64,000 nt of DNA from Sipunculus nudus. Its lineage: Eukaryota; Annelida; Sipuncula; Golfingiida; Sipunculidae. Positions 1 to 13,734 of this stretch are shown in pieces (position 1 is the stretch's first letter; every line of letters begins with the position of its first letter). A program made the position numbers and the translations under genes. The notes beneath the pieces are model-generated. The model did no database searches and had not been told where the DNA came from. It worked only from the letters and a program-made list of their open reading frames with translations. Location: contig CM049310.1 of the NCBI GenBank assembly GCA_026874595.1, positions 76,935,056 through 76,999,055 of the forward strand. Direction: 5' to 3'.

Positions 1-3000
1 TCCATTCTGCATGTATCAACAGCATTGTCATGAACCTTTATATCACAACTGTGTTAGAAAGCTAGCAAGCTTCAGCCATCCTAAATTTTACTGCCTCAGT
101 TGACATGGAAAATCTCACTTTAATAATAATCTATACTCTATACTTCATAAGCCCTCCATAGTGAAAGTTAAATCTGACATCAACAAAAATTCCATGCTGA
201 CAAAATAACCTTCAATGTGATAATTATTCAAATTATTTAAGAGAATTTTCCTTTTTAGTCAGAAGAAAGAAATAATCATACAGCTATGAAACTGTCATAT
301 TTCATACAAGTATAACATAAATAACTGATGATTCTATCAAGCTTTATATTTTGCTCAAAGGAGTAAGTCTTATAAATGTTATCAAAATCAATTTAGCAAA
401 AGGCGAATACCGGGATTTGGCATGCACAAGGTATGCGGAAGGGGTCAGACCTGTATGATTTTGACAGTCTTCCCTCCTATCGTCAGGGACTAAAATGCAT
501 TACCTCTCATAAGCTACAGCACTTGGTAGGCTTATTTATATTTTCAAATGATGTAGTGGAGCTCTATATATAATCCAGTGCTCTTTATGAGGTATTAAAT
601 TTCCCTATTTAGCAGTGTCTGTCAGGTCGAGACCACAGTTAATACATCACAAGTCTAGATACTTGTCAAAATGATGATAGGAAAACAGCACTTCATACAT
701 CATACGTTTCTATATTTTTCAATGGGACTCTGTGAAAATCAATATCTGGTGACTTTATCCTTTTTAGTGTTTTATTACTATTAATATGTCTGGCCGTTAA
801 CATTCTGCAGCAGAAATGTATTATTCAGAACACTAGGGTAACTCTTAAACCCGCAAACTAAATTTTCAACCTTCTATATTGCTACTACTAGCAAATGTAC
901 ATACAAACAATTCTACTCATGTGTCTGTATCCTTATTTGACCTGCTGACCTCAGTTTTACATGATCAGTCTCCTCCTGTTTCTGCTGACCTGAATACCAA
1001 GCTCTAATGACCTTAATACAAACAGTAATATGTGGCCAGCCCTCACTTCCCACAAACACAGCTGTAATGTCCACAGGTTTGGAACTCACTAGCAGGGTAT
1101 GAAATGACCTGAAGTGAACCCAGTGTGTAGGTGTGGGAGACATGCATAATAACTGAGTAGATCACAGAATGTTTGATATAAAGTTGTACGACAATATCAA
1201 CAACAGTATGATATATGAATACAAACAGTGAATAATTAAATAGGACTGATAGTGTAGTGCATTGCTCATTTAGTAAAATTTTATAAATACAAGTGAAGTT
1301 ATACCCAACTTGTAAAATTATGTTGTATGATGAATCATAATAAAATAATGTAAGACAATGCCCTACGTTTAACCAATCGCCAGGCCGACTGCACAGGTTA
1401 TAGTCCATTTCACCACCTGCTGTTTACCTGTTTTTTGTAGATGATTTACTTAACAGTTTATATTTTTCAATATTTTCTAAGTAAACAACATGTGGAAGTG
1501 ACAACCTAATATGGCAGTTACAAATTTTACAATAAATCCCCCGTTCTTGTTTCACAACATTTTAGTCTCTTTATCATGATCTGGCAGATATTGTGTGTCC
1601 CTCCATAAGTAGCCATCTTTGTTTTAGCTGGTTATATTTTTTAGAGTGTTTACATGAGATCATCCAATCAGCAGCTGTCAGTTGAGGCTGTTTTTGCATG
1701 TGACCAATGACCTTAACCGCCATAAGTGGGTCTGATATGTTGTAAAACGTAGACTGATTTCTCATATTTTCAGAAAATTCTGTTACTCAAATATGGCATA
1801 AGGTAGGAATTTAGTTACCTAGTGGAAAATTAGGTTCTGTAATCCTCTCCTCTACACTATAATTGTTTCCCTTGAAATGTACCTAATAAAAATTTTCATA
1901 GCAAAAAACAGGTGGACATGAGGGGATGAAACGGACTATAATCCCGAAGGAATTTTAGCATCCATAAGCTTTAATGGCCAAGTGGCATTCTTTGAAGTTG
2001 AGAATCAACAATTTCTTAGGAAATGTTCTCTACTACCACTTAATATTTCACTAACAGTAAAATATGAAGAGAACCCTTTTATAAAAGGCTCAGAATAACA
2101 GTAACCTCTCTGATATAGTCCCCTCACTATTAATGACACATGAAACCATTGTGAGAAGTAGGCTTTGAGGTTAGTAACCTCTTTAATATAGACACCTCTC
2201 TATTATGCACAACACAAATGTTGTAGGTCTCCCTAAAAGGGAGGCCCTACTGTACTGCTAAAAGTAAAAGCAAACCTGCTCCCCTCTATAACCATCTATT
2301 TCCATTACCTTCAACAACACAACCTGCTATCAAGTTAATAGTACAGTCTTAGACGCATTAGTGTGAGCCCCTGGCCGGATAAAAGTCACTTGAGAAGTAA
2401 CAAGCTGACTATACAGGCACAGGACAGGTAGAGGTATACCATGATTATAACACTTACAGGAAGCAATCCCGGCAGTTGCACTTTACACTAAGATGAGCAG
2501 AGCCCTGTCTCTCAGGTGACCTAAAATGCTTTGCTTGAATGATGCTGAGATGCTCGACTATTTGGTTTAGTCACATAGAGCCCAGGGCACAGCCGCTGTT
2601 ATGGGCAACACAGCTGTTACTATTACTACTATCACTGTCACCATAAAGTTCTGCTTCACCACAACTACAACCAGCAGGGGCCAAGTGTTAATATATCACT
2701 GTGCTTGTGTCTATCAAAACTCTGTTTCCACTATATACTTGTCATATCTTGGTACTATTAACAGGTATTGCTTGGTATGACAGGCCAGTGGAGATGCAAG
2801 ACTTGTTTCCATATGTAGATCTGTCACAGTGTCAGAAGGCCTACTTACAATACCAGTAATAAAACATCATGATACTAGTTGGGTCTGTAACGACACAATA
2901 TCACACAATATGATACAAATCTCCATATTTTGCTCATGATACAACACAAGATGATACAACACATGATATGATACATATATATGATATAGTATCATTTAGA

Positions 3001-3048
3001 TCCCAAACAAAATTTTCTCTTGCATATATAAATATAAATATATATATA
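1..3048. other. AT-rich intergenic sequence, no gene recognised
   Basis: Both strands carry only short open frames without recognisable domains, splice context or codon bias. Simple AT-rich DNA with scattered short repeats; the last ~130 bases are rich in ATGATACA-like tracts leading into the palindromic element at 3049. Confidence 0.6.
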
Positions 3049-3373
3049 TGTCACAGGACAAACTCCGATCCAGTAGAATCGCCGATCTTACTAGGACAAA
3101 GTCCGATCGGACTTTCTACTAGGAGAAACTCTGGTAAGATCAGAGTTTGTCCTAGTAGAATCGCCGATTCTACTAGTAGAAAGTCTAATTATGTTGTGGT
3201 CTCTGGTTGATCGGAGTTTGTTCTAGTAGGGGCTATGATCGGAGTTTGTCCTAGTAGAATCGCCGATCCTACTAGTAGAAAGTCTGATCAGAGTTTCTCC
3301 TAGTAGAAAGTCCGATCGGACTTTGTCCTAGTAAGATTGGCGATTCTACTGGATCGGAGTTTGTCCTGTGACA
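3049..3373. mobile_element. Near-palindromic MITE with long terminal inverted repeats
   Basis: The element begins TGTCACAGGACAAACTCCGA and ends with the inverse, TCGGAGTTTGTCCTGTGACA, so the outer arms match over at least 20 bases. Inside, blocks such as GGAGTTTGTCCTAGTAGAAT and CGCCGATTCTACTAG recur in both orientations, so most of the 325 bases can fold on itself. It lies between ATATAT tracts, so a TA or longer target duplication cannot be resolved. There is no coding capacity, so it would be a non-autonomous DNA transposon. Superfamily not assigned. Confidence 0.8.
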
Positions 3374-3724
3374 AATATATATATATATACAGCAATGTAA
3401 ATAACTTATAAGTAAAATTTAATTAAACTGATTTCTCAACTATAAATCAAACTGAATTCCTAATGATTTGCTAATCAAACCTGTTCAATTAATTTCTTAC
3501 CAATGAACCTTTGCCTCAGATTCCTTACATGGTGCTGCAGACAGCAGACAATACTTGACTTTGCTTTCCATTGGATGACCAAAATAGTGTCAACATATCA
3601 ATGCAGGACCATCTAATCATACTGATAAGATATTTGACTAAAGTGAACACCAAGATGTTACCCGCATAACAAATTATGAGAAATACACAAAAAACTAGAC
3701 ATTTCTTGGCACCGCAGGTGCCAG

Positions 3725-6023
3725 AGTATCCCCAGACATAGTAGCCCCCCCCCCTACAAGAATAGACCCCCATTTTTAGCAGCATATACTGACACTTGGC
3801 ATATTTATTGTTTCTTCCATCTTACAATCCACAATCTTGTTGAAGATGTTGGTCCTGTGACCTTGATCTTTTTAAAGATGTGTCCTGTGACCTTGACCTT
3901 TGACCTCATGACCCCAAAATCAATTTGGGTCTTGCTTTTCCAATGGGACATATGCAAGTCAAGTTTGAAATCTATACATCAATAAAGCAGGAATTATCAT
4001 CCAGAAACTTATTTTTGGACAGATGGCTCCTGTTACTTCCACCTTTGACCTTGTGACCTCAAAATTGATAGTGTTCTTCCTCTCTTGGCAGGAGAACTAT
4101 ATGTGCAAGATGAAAGATCTGAGATGAAATGTTTGGCTGAAAATGCATCCACATCTTTTTAAAGATGTGTCCAGTGACCTTGACCTTTGACCTCATGACC
4201 CCAAAATCAATTTGGGTCTTACTTTTCCAATGGGACATATACAAGTCAAGTTTGAAATCCATACATCAATAAAAGCAGGAATTATCATCCAGAAACTAAT
4301 TTTTGGACATATGGCTCCTGTGACCTTCACCTTTGACCTTGTGACCTCAAAATTGATAGGGGGTCTTCCACTCTTGGCAGGTGAACTATATGTGCAAGAT
4401 GAAAGATCTAAGATGAATTGTTTGGCTGAAAATGCATCCACAATCTTTTTAAAGAGGTTTCCTGTGACCTTGACCTTTGACCTCATGAACCAAAAATCAA
4501 TCTGGGTCTTGCTTTTCTAATGGGTCAATAACAAAACCAAGTTTTTTTAAATCCATACATCAATAAAAGAAGGAATTATCATCCAGAAACTAATTTTTGG
4601 ACAGATGGCTCCTGTGACCTTCACCTTTGACCTTGTGACCTCAAAATTGATAGGGTTCTTCCCCTCTACTGACAGGTGAACTGTATGTGCAAGATGAAAG
4701 ATCTGAGATGAAATGTTTGGCTGAAAATGCATCCACATCTTTTTAAAGATGTGTCCTGTGACCTTGACCTCAAAATCAATTTGGGTCTTGCTTTTCAAAT
4801 GGGACATGTATAAGTCAAGTTTGAAATCCATACATCAATAAAAGCAGGAATTATCATCCAGAAACTAATTTTTGGACAGATGGCTCCTGTGACCTTCACC
4901 TTTGACCTTGTGACCTCAAAATTGATAGGGGTCTTCCACTCTTGGCAGGTGAACTATATGTGCAAGATGAAAGATCTGAGATGAATTGTTTGGCTGAAAA
5001 TGCATCCACAATCTTTTTAAAGAGGTTTCCTGTGACCTTGACCTTTGCCCTCATGACCCCAAAATCAATTTGGGTCTTGCTTTTCAATGGGACATATATA
5101 AGTCAAGTTAGAAATCATTACATCAATAAAAGCAGGAACTATCATCCAGAAACTAATTTTTGGACAGATAGCTCCTGTGGCCTTGACCTTTGACCTTTTG
5201 ACCCCAAAATTTATATGGATCATCCACTATTGGCAAGTGAGCTATATAATCAAGATGGAAGACCTGGGATGAATGTTTGGCTTAAAATGCATCCACAGTA
5301 TCTTTTAAAATGCCAGTCCAGTGACCTTGACCTTTGACCTCATGACCCTAGAACCTACAGGGTTCTTACTTTAGTGGTGGGCCATACATAAGTCATGTTT
5401 GAAATCCAAATGGCTATCAACACTGGAGATATCATAAGAGGTGTATGATTTTCACCATATATGGCAATATTCAAGGTCAAGGCCACTATCACAGGAAAGG
5501 TCATGACCCCAATTTAAATAAGCATCATCCCATAACCCATACCTATGTATATGCATAATATAAAAGAAATCTGTCCATTAGTTTTTGACTTACAATGCTC
5601 ACAGTACTGTAAGGTGGCAATTTAGGGGGTATTAAACGGCACGAAAACAAGTAAAGAATAATAGGTGGCGCCACCAGTTTCTGGAACATGACAACCCTAT
5701 CCATGATCTTCAATCAACTTGATTTTTGGATAAATCCATGCAAGATTTCTTGAGATATTAAAGAATTTGTGTGATTTTCCCCAAAATTGGACCTATTCAA
5801 GGTCAAGGACACTCTCCTAGTAAAGGTCATGACCTCATTTTAAATAGGCGTCGTCCTCTTACCCATATCTATACATATACCAAGTTTGGTAAATTTCCGT
5901 GAAATATTTTTTGGGTTATCGCGCCAACAAGATTTATATGCGGCGGCGGAGGCGGCAGCGGCGGGGGCGGCGGGACCGGTATGAAAACATAGTATCCCCC
6001 GACTTTGTCTGGGGATACAATTA
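3725..6023. mobile_element. Tandem-core (HINE/pearl-like) element A
   Basis: The core is about six diverged copies of a ~287-base unit (e.g. GACCTTTGACCTCATGACC near 3896, 4184, 4473, 5332; GCAGGAATTATCATCCAGAA recurs). The left end carries GTATCCCCAGACATAGT (3725-3741). The right end has a short hairpin, GTATCCCC (5992-5999) with GGGGATAC (6011-6018), followed by AATTA, and its inverse matches the left terminal sequence. A GGC-rich stretch (5939-5975) precedes the hairpin. No ORF survives. Subterminal inverted repeats, a tandem core and a 3' hairpin resemble non-autonomous Helentron-type elements such as oyster pearl and Drosophila DINE-1; that assignment is inference. Confidence 0.65.
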
Positions 6024-6592
6024 AATAGTATGGTAATTTGGAAACCCCCAGCTACACTGGTACCCCACACTATAACTGCTTTGCAGGGCTGATGAAATCA
6101 TGGAGCTCCGTGATTTGCAGAGCAGCAGAGCCATAATAGAGCAGAGTATCAGTCTAAACCCCAGCCCCATTCTTACATTGTAAGAAATTACTTTATTAGG
6201 TTGTTAAGCCTATATTCAGTCACAGCGTACATGTTCTCAAAGATTGCCGGGTATAGTAATAACAACACAGGTTAACTGTTCCACAGAAATGTCAAAACGA
6301 AAAAAAAATATTGACTGAATATTTGATATGATGATAGGATGCATCTTTAATGGAAAGGCAAATTTTCCAGCAGAAAGGCAAAACAAGGTTTATGTTTTTC
6401 TGTCAGAAAGGTGAACCTTTCATTATTCAAGTATTACAAACTCTGTTGATAGTGATACTCATGCAGTACCAGTATCTTTTTCATGATTGCCTGTACAGGC
6501 AGCTGTGCATGAGAGGATAATTGAAATCCCCCTGTGTTTCCTGGTATCACTCACACATATAATCATAGTGCTGGTACAACTGTTTTTCTAAA
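6024..6592. other. Intergenic, nothing recognised
   Basis: Ordinary AT-rich sequence between the tandem-core element and a short tandem duplication. No ORF with recognisable content on either strand. Confidence 0.5.
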
Positions 6593-6776
6593 GGTACATA
6601 AACATTTACGATAATAGTTAATACATGCATTATCTCATACCATTAGTTCATTTTGGCTGAATACAGGAGTTTCCCTTTTTATTAGTGAACATACACATTA
6701 AGGATAATAGTAAATACATGCGTTATCTTGTACCATTAGTTCATTTTGGCTGAAAATACAAGAGTTTCCCCAGCAA
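6593..6776. repeat. Two-copy tandem duplication (~100 bp unit)
   Basis: The block with ACGATAATAGTTAATACATG, then CCATTAGTTCATTTTGGCTG and GAGTTTCCC, occurs at about 6609 and again at about 6704 with few differences. Confidence 0.75.
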
Positions 6777-7500
6777 AACCATTCCGGCATATAGACCAAC
6801 CATCTCTGACTGACTGAAAGTGAAGCTGGCACTTGAGCCAGTCCTGGTCTCTGAAAAATCTGGCTCCCTCAGCAACGACAAAGTTTGACAGATTGAGTTG
6901 GTATACAGTTAGATATATAAGACGAAAATAGAAGATACTGATAGAGTTGAAGATCGTAGTAAGAATGGTGGAGGAAGCCAGAGAACCAAGAGAGAACCAC
7001 CGACCTTGGACAGGCCACTACAACCCACTCTCATGGCAGCACCTGGGATTGAACCTGGGTTACCAGCAGGGTTTTACAGCTCAGCTGTCCAGGCCCCTTG
7101 CTACAATCTCAAGTTCACCTCTTCTATTTGTTGTTATGGTTCTGTGTGACAGAAAACACAGTCCACGTAGGTCTGTTTTTCATAACAAGATTGCATGACC
7201 AGAGGTCTGATCTTGTGCACCACAACAACCATAAAAGAAAAAACACCTGTAGATATAATACCAGTAACAGTTGGAAGCTTGAAAAATGCTGCTTTAAAAA
7301 GCAGCGATGTATGGCCATTACTGGCATTAGGTGGCACGTGCACTTAGTTTATATATTGCGCCAGTGATTGTGCCTGGTGCAAGCTTATTGCCACTTGTGT
7401 ACAGGAGATGGCAAACGGTTTAAGAATGCAATATTAGCAGAAACTATCATATTTTTTTATTTTTAAGGAGAATAAAGTATATTTTGTGTATATATAACGT
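6772..7500. repeat. Dispersed repeat related to 26318-26757
   Basis: It begins CCCAGCAAAACCATTCCGGC, matched near 26328. It later shares the GTTATGG...CTGTTT.CATAACAAG...GACC.GAGGT..GAT core and the GGAG...GCAAACGGTTT block with the copy at 26.3-26.7 kb. Short open frames across 6947-7367 lie inside this repeat and look non-genic. The relation to the TTTAAAGG-ended MITE is only through the second copy. Confidence 0.55.
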
Positions 7501-10500
7501 GCCTGGCATGTGCCTGGCATGTAATTGTGACTATCTTTAGAATAAGAGACTAAGGCTGCATTTTGATGAAAGATAATGATTTAAATACTGTGTGGAAAAA
7601 TGAACTAACACAACATCAAAAGCAAATCTTGACACAGATCATTATCAATGGACCCTGATTCTAAACTAAAACTAAGGTGTGACATTTACAAAATGTGATT
7701 GTCATGTGAGTCACCACGCAGTGGATATCTCAAATACCAGGGTTCTTGCCAGGATTTTTTTAACAGCGTAACAAAAGTAAAAAGTCTGTCAAAAGGGGGG
7801 TCAGAGGGGCGAAGCCTCCCATGGAGCTGGAGCTATTTCAGCATGCCAAAATATGACAAACTGCTATTTATTTTAAGAAACAGAATTTGATACTTAAAAC
7901 AGTACTTTTTATTATGAATACTTTTGAAATAAGTAAAATATTCTGATTTCTCTGCAATACTTCTTCTGAATAAAGAGGTCCCGTCATCCAAGGCAAAGTT
8001 GAAAAGTAAAAGGCTGACGTTATGAATACTAATAGATTGTGTATGTTCAAAGACTGATATTTTAAATGATATAAGATCTTTCCATTGATTCCCATTAACA
8101 AACAATATTTTTGTTCATAAGATTTTGTGCACATAATATTTGATATCATTAATTCACATAATAACGGTTATTATCTGTGTATAACTTTGGTATTTTGAAA
8201 TTGAGATCACGAAAAAATGAAACACTCGTGAAACATTTAATAATTGAAAATCATAAAATTTTAATTCCGAGGATATGAAGCAAACCTTAGTACATATGGG
8301 CTGAGGTGGGCACAGTTTTATGGATACTGACGAGGTTTTATATAATACATTGTGCTAAGGCATTGGAATAATCTTTAGATTCAGTTGAAATTTTGTGATT
8401 CTTTCTGAGGCATATCTGGCAGCTTTCAAACCACAGATCTGTGCAGAATACATACTGGCACATACATTCCCAAGCCTGCTAAAGATGGATTTTAGTGTTA
8501 GAGGAAATACACTAGCACAAAATATTGAGTTCTAAGTCATATGATAATTTAAGTATTTATAAATGTGGCAGAGCTTTGTCTGAATATGTATACAAGTATA
8601 AAATATAATTTGGTCAGACTGAACAGTTGTTATTTATAAATTCATATAATTCATCCCAGATCATTTCTTCACATGCAAACATTTGAGGCCTGACATTAAA
8701 GGTAAAAATCAGCCTTACATTCTTGAATTCAATAATCTGACAATAAAATCTAGCTTGAGTCATCGTTTGTTTGAAGTTGCAGCAGTTCCTGTGAAAAGAT
8801 GATTCATACAAATTGCATTTCATATTCATTAGTTATAACAAGCTGGTTCACATTCACTGACTTACAGCCTCATTTTAAAACACTGGACCATCCTTGCATG
8901 TAACTACTGACTAACATAAGTGTGTATTTACATCTGATCAATAAAGACATGTAAATACTGAATCTTTTACAGTCTTTACCTGCGCTGGCATGCAACATGC
9001 ACTTTCGCTGGCAAGTGCCACATTTTTAATCGCTGAAACCTCGATGTACATTCAGTGGAATGCTACTCTGTGACTCAAGTGCATGTTAGTGCACAGTTAC
9101 ACCTTACACTAGCATTGTTAACATTTGTCAAAACACCATTATGCTAGGCCAGGTCTGGGGCTTGTGTTTTGTTGCAAAATTCATGACCCTTATTGAAGTA
9201 GGGAGAGAGACTCCAAGTGTACTACTAACGGTATCAGTAATTTCAATCTACTGGAAAATGTTTTACCAATACACATTTCTCTGGTACTATTCAGAGACAA
9301 CTAATGCTTTCACCGCTCATGAAGGTCTGTGAGGGAAGCACTAACGCTACACAAAAGCAGACCTCGGAACCTCGGCCATGACCCCTGCGTACCTGACCTA
9401 TGAATAACACCACACCATTGGTAAATATTCATGTAGTTTCTGAGTTTCTGAGCCCTAGAGATGGCATGGAGGATCCACACAATGCGTTTCGTTTTGGCAT
9501 AATTTCATAATACCATCAGTGATTACATTAACAGCATGACCAAAGGGACCCACTCTCCCCCAGGCAATGAAGATCAATTCAGCATGGCTCCAAGTGCTTG
9601 ACATCATCACTGGACTTGTTCAGTACCTCAACCAGAACAGTTCTGTCTCAGCTGATACAGGCTGAACCAATGTGAAACACACACAACATGTACCCAGTGT
9701 ACCCTTATTTCCGACATGCTACTTGCAACCTCTGGGTTATAGACTTATAGTCTGTGGGAAAGATACCGCACATGAACTGGTTCGAATGTTGGGAGGAATG
9801 AATAAGTCTAGGTTTGGTCAGGGCACAGAATTATGACACAAAGATACTGCAAGGACAGTTTCAATGCAGGAAATTAGTGATGCAGAGTTTAGTGATGACT
9901 GGACCTGTAACAGCTGAGAAGAAGCCAGCAAAATGCCCTTTGGTGACAATGGAAGAATCAGTGAATTATTAACTTATGAATAACTCATATATATATTTGT
10001 TTTCAAAGGGTGAATTATGAAACTACAACAGCATTACTTGGCATTTATTTAAATTCATATTGTAAGATCCTAAGCGACTTCACTTCCAAAGTCCAATGAC
10101 ACTGATTGACAGGAATTTGTATCCACCTGCCCAATTATTAATTAATTAAACTTGACACCAGGTGCCCTTATCCTTAAACCACTAATGAAGCTTGATTGAA
10201 TTTCATCCATAAGGGAAGTCACAATCCTACTTCAAAGGGAGGTACTTCAAAATAGGGAAATTACATCATGGGGGAGGTGAAAGGCATTGACTAAGTAGGT
10301 TAAGACCTCAAAATTACTGTCACTACTAGCAGCCTTGATACTAATACTATTGTGACACACTTGTACTCACTCGTGTGTATATATATGTGTGTGGTACACA
10401 AATACAGAGTTGGCCTATTTTTATGGCATACAAAGATGAAAAGGTTCAGCAGACTGGAAAGATCTGATAATGTTATAGTGTATCACACACACAAACACAC

Positions 10501-10882
10501 ACACAGCTGACTACAGAAGACTGGTCAAGGGAATATCAGCTCTGTATTCATAAACTTGATAGTTAAGTGCAATCCACCAGTCCAACCTGATAGGACTAAT
10601 AAGAGCAAATGTATTGTGGCAGTGTGCTTTATGAAAAATTACCTCACTGCTGTGAAGATTATTTTATATTGTATGAATAAACTAGTGATTGCATCAGCTG
10701 AATAAGAATAATAAGTTAAAACATGGTTTGCAGAGTGGTTATACAATGGATATGTTCACAAAACAGAGAAAATTACACATTTTTTCACATAAAGAATGTA
10801 TAGTAAAAGTGATGTGCACTAAGCTGCTTTTTTTCAGACTCCACTCATCTAATGAAGATCATATTCTTCAGATATTTCAACA
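7501..10882. other. Intergenic, nothing recognised
   Basis: AT-rich sequence with no supported exon. Short frames at 7833-8149, 8614-8829, 9141-9332 and 10689-10937 lack domains and consistent splice signals. A small CA/GT-rich patch lies near 10375-10510. Confidence 0.5.
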
Positions 10883-10890
10883 GTTGGTTA

Positions 10891-11368
10891 CAGGGTCGGG
10901 GTCAAATACAGTGTGTCAAATACAAATTCAAATATAAATACGATAGCTGGTCCCGTCCAAATACAAATATATAAATTCAATTGACTAAAGATAAATAAAA
11001 ATACAAATACAGAACATCAAATACAAATACAAATACAAATATGCAAATGTATTGGTTATACGGAAAATTTATTAATTTTCAGCACCATAAATATTCATTA
11101 TGTCTCAGGGAGGAAGTAAAACACTTGACTTGATGCTGTCTTTTGGGTTGTTCAGAAGTTAGGTAGTAGTTATTTTTTTTTTAATTATGGAAGATATGAA
11201 GATGATTTTATACATATGTATTTGTACAGTATTTGATCAAATACATCAAATATTGAGATCGAATACAAATACAAATATTATCATTTTGCACAAAACAAAT
11301 ACAAATACATACTTTGACTGTACTTAAATACAAAATCAAATACAAATAAGTATTTTACCCCAACCCTG
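10891..11368. mobile_element. hAT-like MITE with AAATAC-iterated arms
   Basis: Terminal inverted repeats are CAGGGTCGGGGTCAAATAC at the left and GTATTTTACCCCAACCCTG at the right. They are flanked by GTTGGTTA (10883-10890) and GTTGGATA (11369-11376), an 8-bp target duplication with one mismatch, typical of hAT transposition. Both arms consist largely of repeated CAAATACAAATAC-type units, with a 100-200 base unrelated middle. No ORF. Non-autonomous. Confidence 0.85.
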
Positions 11369-11376
11369 GTTGGATA

Positions 11377-11774
11377 ATATTTAAAAAAATAAAGTGTTCT
11401 AATAGTGGAAACTAAAATACGACTTCAGCTGGATTAAGAACATACCTGTATCATTATAAAAACATAACATTCTGCCTGAATGTCCTCAGTTGCCCATCTG
11501 GCTTGTTAAACAGCTCTTAGATTTTACCCCAGCAGCACCAGCAATAAACCTGGCCATGCCATTGTGTTGGGAATCACTGGAGCAATATGTCTGCGCTGTC
11601 ATTCAGGAGCTTTACTCATCCAATATCAAAGCTAAACCTGGGCTCGCCAGGGGTGGAAATGTGTTGTGAATAGTACATGCTAGCCATGGCATTCATGTAA
11701 AAGAGAAGTTATATATTTCAATCCTCCTGCTCCCCAACCCCCTCCCCCTAGCAAAGAAATCATTCGCATCTATT
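11377..11774. other. Intergenic, nothing recognised
   Basis: No ORF, RNA gene or repeat boundary recognised. A C-rich patch occurs near 11724-11750. Confidence 0.45.
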
Positions 11775-11952
11775 TGGAGAAACAGCAGAACCCCACACAG
11801 TGACCACCTGACAATTAAGACCACCCAAAAATTACAACAAATTTATCGGTCCTGAATCCAGGCAAATTAAAATTTCAAAATAACGACCACCCCCAAATTA
11901 TGACCACTTTAATCAGTCTCCAAGGTGGTTGCCATTGTGGGGTTCCACTGTA
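11775..11952. mobile_element. Small inverted-repeat MITE
   Basis: The left end, GAACCCCACACAGTGACCACC, is mirrored at the right by GGTGGTTGCCATTGTGGGGTTC followed by CACTGTA. The interior repeats ATTA.GACCACCC-like phrases. A related fragment begins with ACAGTGGAACC near 51256. No coding capacity. Confidence 0.6.
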
Positions 11953-13734
11953 TCGTGTTCTTCACTGAATTGAAAACAAATTAAGCATACAATCGTACAC
12001 ACTAAGTCCAGAAGTATCAGACCAGTGGGCCCAATGTAATATCAATCCCTGTCACACAATTACCAGAACAGTCTGGCATAAATGACATCTACAGAGAAGG
12101 GACCCTATAATGCTGATCTCCCAGCATCAGGCTCAGTGACCTGCTGTCAACTCATCTGTAACTGTTTCTCAACAATTTGCTCATATCATGTTTAATCAAC
12201 AGAAAAAGCCAGACTTCTGTACTTAAGCTCTTTACTCTTTACAATGGAATACATCCTTTTCCCTGTATTGGCCAGAGCTACGTGAAACCAGATGTTAAAT
12301 TATACAGTTCCCCCCCCCCCCACACACACACATGGAGTGCAATCTTTTGTTTTCACTCTGTAGATAGGAGAATACATCTAGATGTGTTTGCAGCATTTAA
12401 AAAACAATGTTTTATTAACAAAAGAAAGAAAACTTAAATAGAACTAAGCCCAATTGAATATTTAAAATTTCCCTTTGAAGCAACCCCCCCCCCCTTCTCT
12501 CCCCCTGCCAAATTAAAAAAAAAAATTAAATTGTCCCACTTATGACAACCTGTGCGTGTGTGTGTGTATACATGTGTAGTGAAACTGTACTCTGATCATC
12601 TAAATGGAGCCAGCCATAAAAGTATATTCATGTTTGTAATAAGCTTACTTTGTTGGGTATCATGTTAGTTCATAGCGGCCTGATATAAGCAATTAGTTAA
12701 TAGCTCTCCTCCTATCTACTTAATGTAAGGAAAGTATAACATAACATTCCCCAACATGAAAAAGTTTATTATGTTAAACCATCTGCCCTGGGAGGATTAA
12801 CATCCCTATTCATCACAGAAGTGGAGCCCTGCACCGGTAGAAATTGGTTGGTAAATAACAACCTCCGTTATTTTCTAGCCGGCCTGTCCAACTGTCGACT
12901 ACTGCTTTGATGGTATGACTGCGCCAATGGCGGGGTCACAAATTATGACTGCCCTAACACAACACCTTTGTGAAGAAGCAGTTACTAGTTGTGAAAAATT
13001 GTCATCAGATCCTGATGGTAATAAATAATATGAAATTCCAGCAAAGACTAATTAAAACAATGTTGATTCATCTCCTGTCAAGCTGGAACTTTGAAAATTT
13101 CCCTTTGGCTGAATTAAATTAAACTGACATGTCTAGTTACTGATAATTAATACAGCTGATGTTTCTGTATTTACACAAACCCATTTATCATATTTGTAAC
13201 AGAGTGCAATCACAGATCATCCAATACATGTTTTGATGACTGTCTCCACAGCCTGTCTAATGGCTGATACTGGTTATGGTCAGCCAGGAAATAATCATTT
13301 GTGCTGTTACTTTTTTTTCTAGTAGGCCGTCCGACATGACTCATGTTATTTTAAGATGCAATCAAGCTTGTTAATGCATTTTTAAATGTGAATATGAGTG
13401 AAATTATAACCCTGTGTCCCTGCCTTTGTCTAATTAAAAATATCAAAAGTAATACTCAGGTATGTATAATACTGAAGTGAGCTTGTTGTTCCCATGGGTT
13501 TCAAATTCGCAATATCCTTGAAAGGGGAATTATCCTGAAAATGGCACCTCCCTGAATGAGACGCCTCATCCACACAGGCGAACAATGTTTTATTATCTAT
13601 TCTCATTGGCATTTTATCTATGCTATCTAAACCCCACACCTGCATGTTAACTAGGGACCCATAGGTCTCGACACTCAGCTGCATTTGTCTATAAGGATAT
13701 ATGTTTATGAGGTTTTCCAAAATATTGGACCTGT
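11953..13734. other. Intergenic with homopolymer patches
   Basis: No gene recognised. Poly-C tracts occur near 12310-12320 and 12484-12494. A short palindromic motif shared with two distant sites lies at 13643-13682. Confidence 0.5.
13643..13682 (+). repeat. Dispersed GGGACCCAT(G/A)GGTC motif, copy 1
   Basis: GTTAACTAGGGACCCATAGG followed by TCTCGACACTCAGCTG matches copies near 28912-28950 and, inverted, 38820-38858. The core GGGACCCATGGGTC is palindromic in the other copies. Confidence 0.55.
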
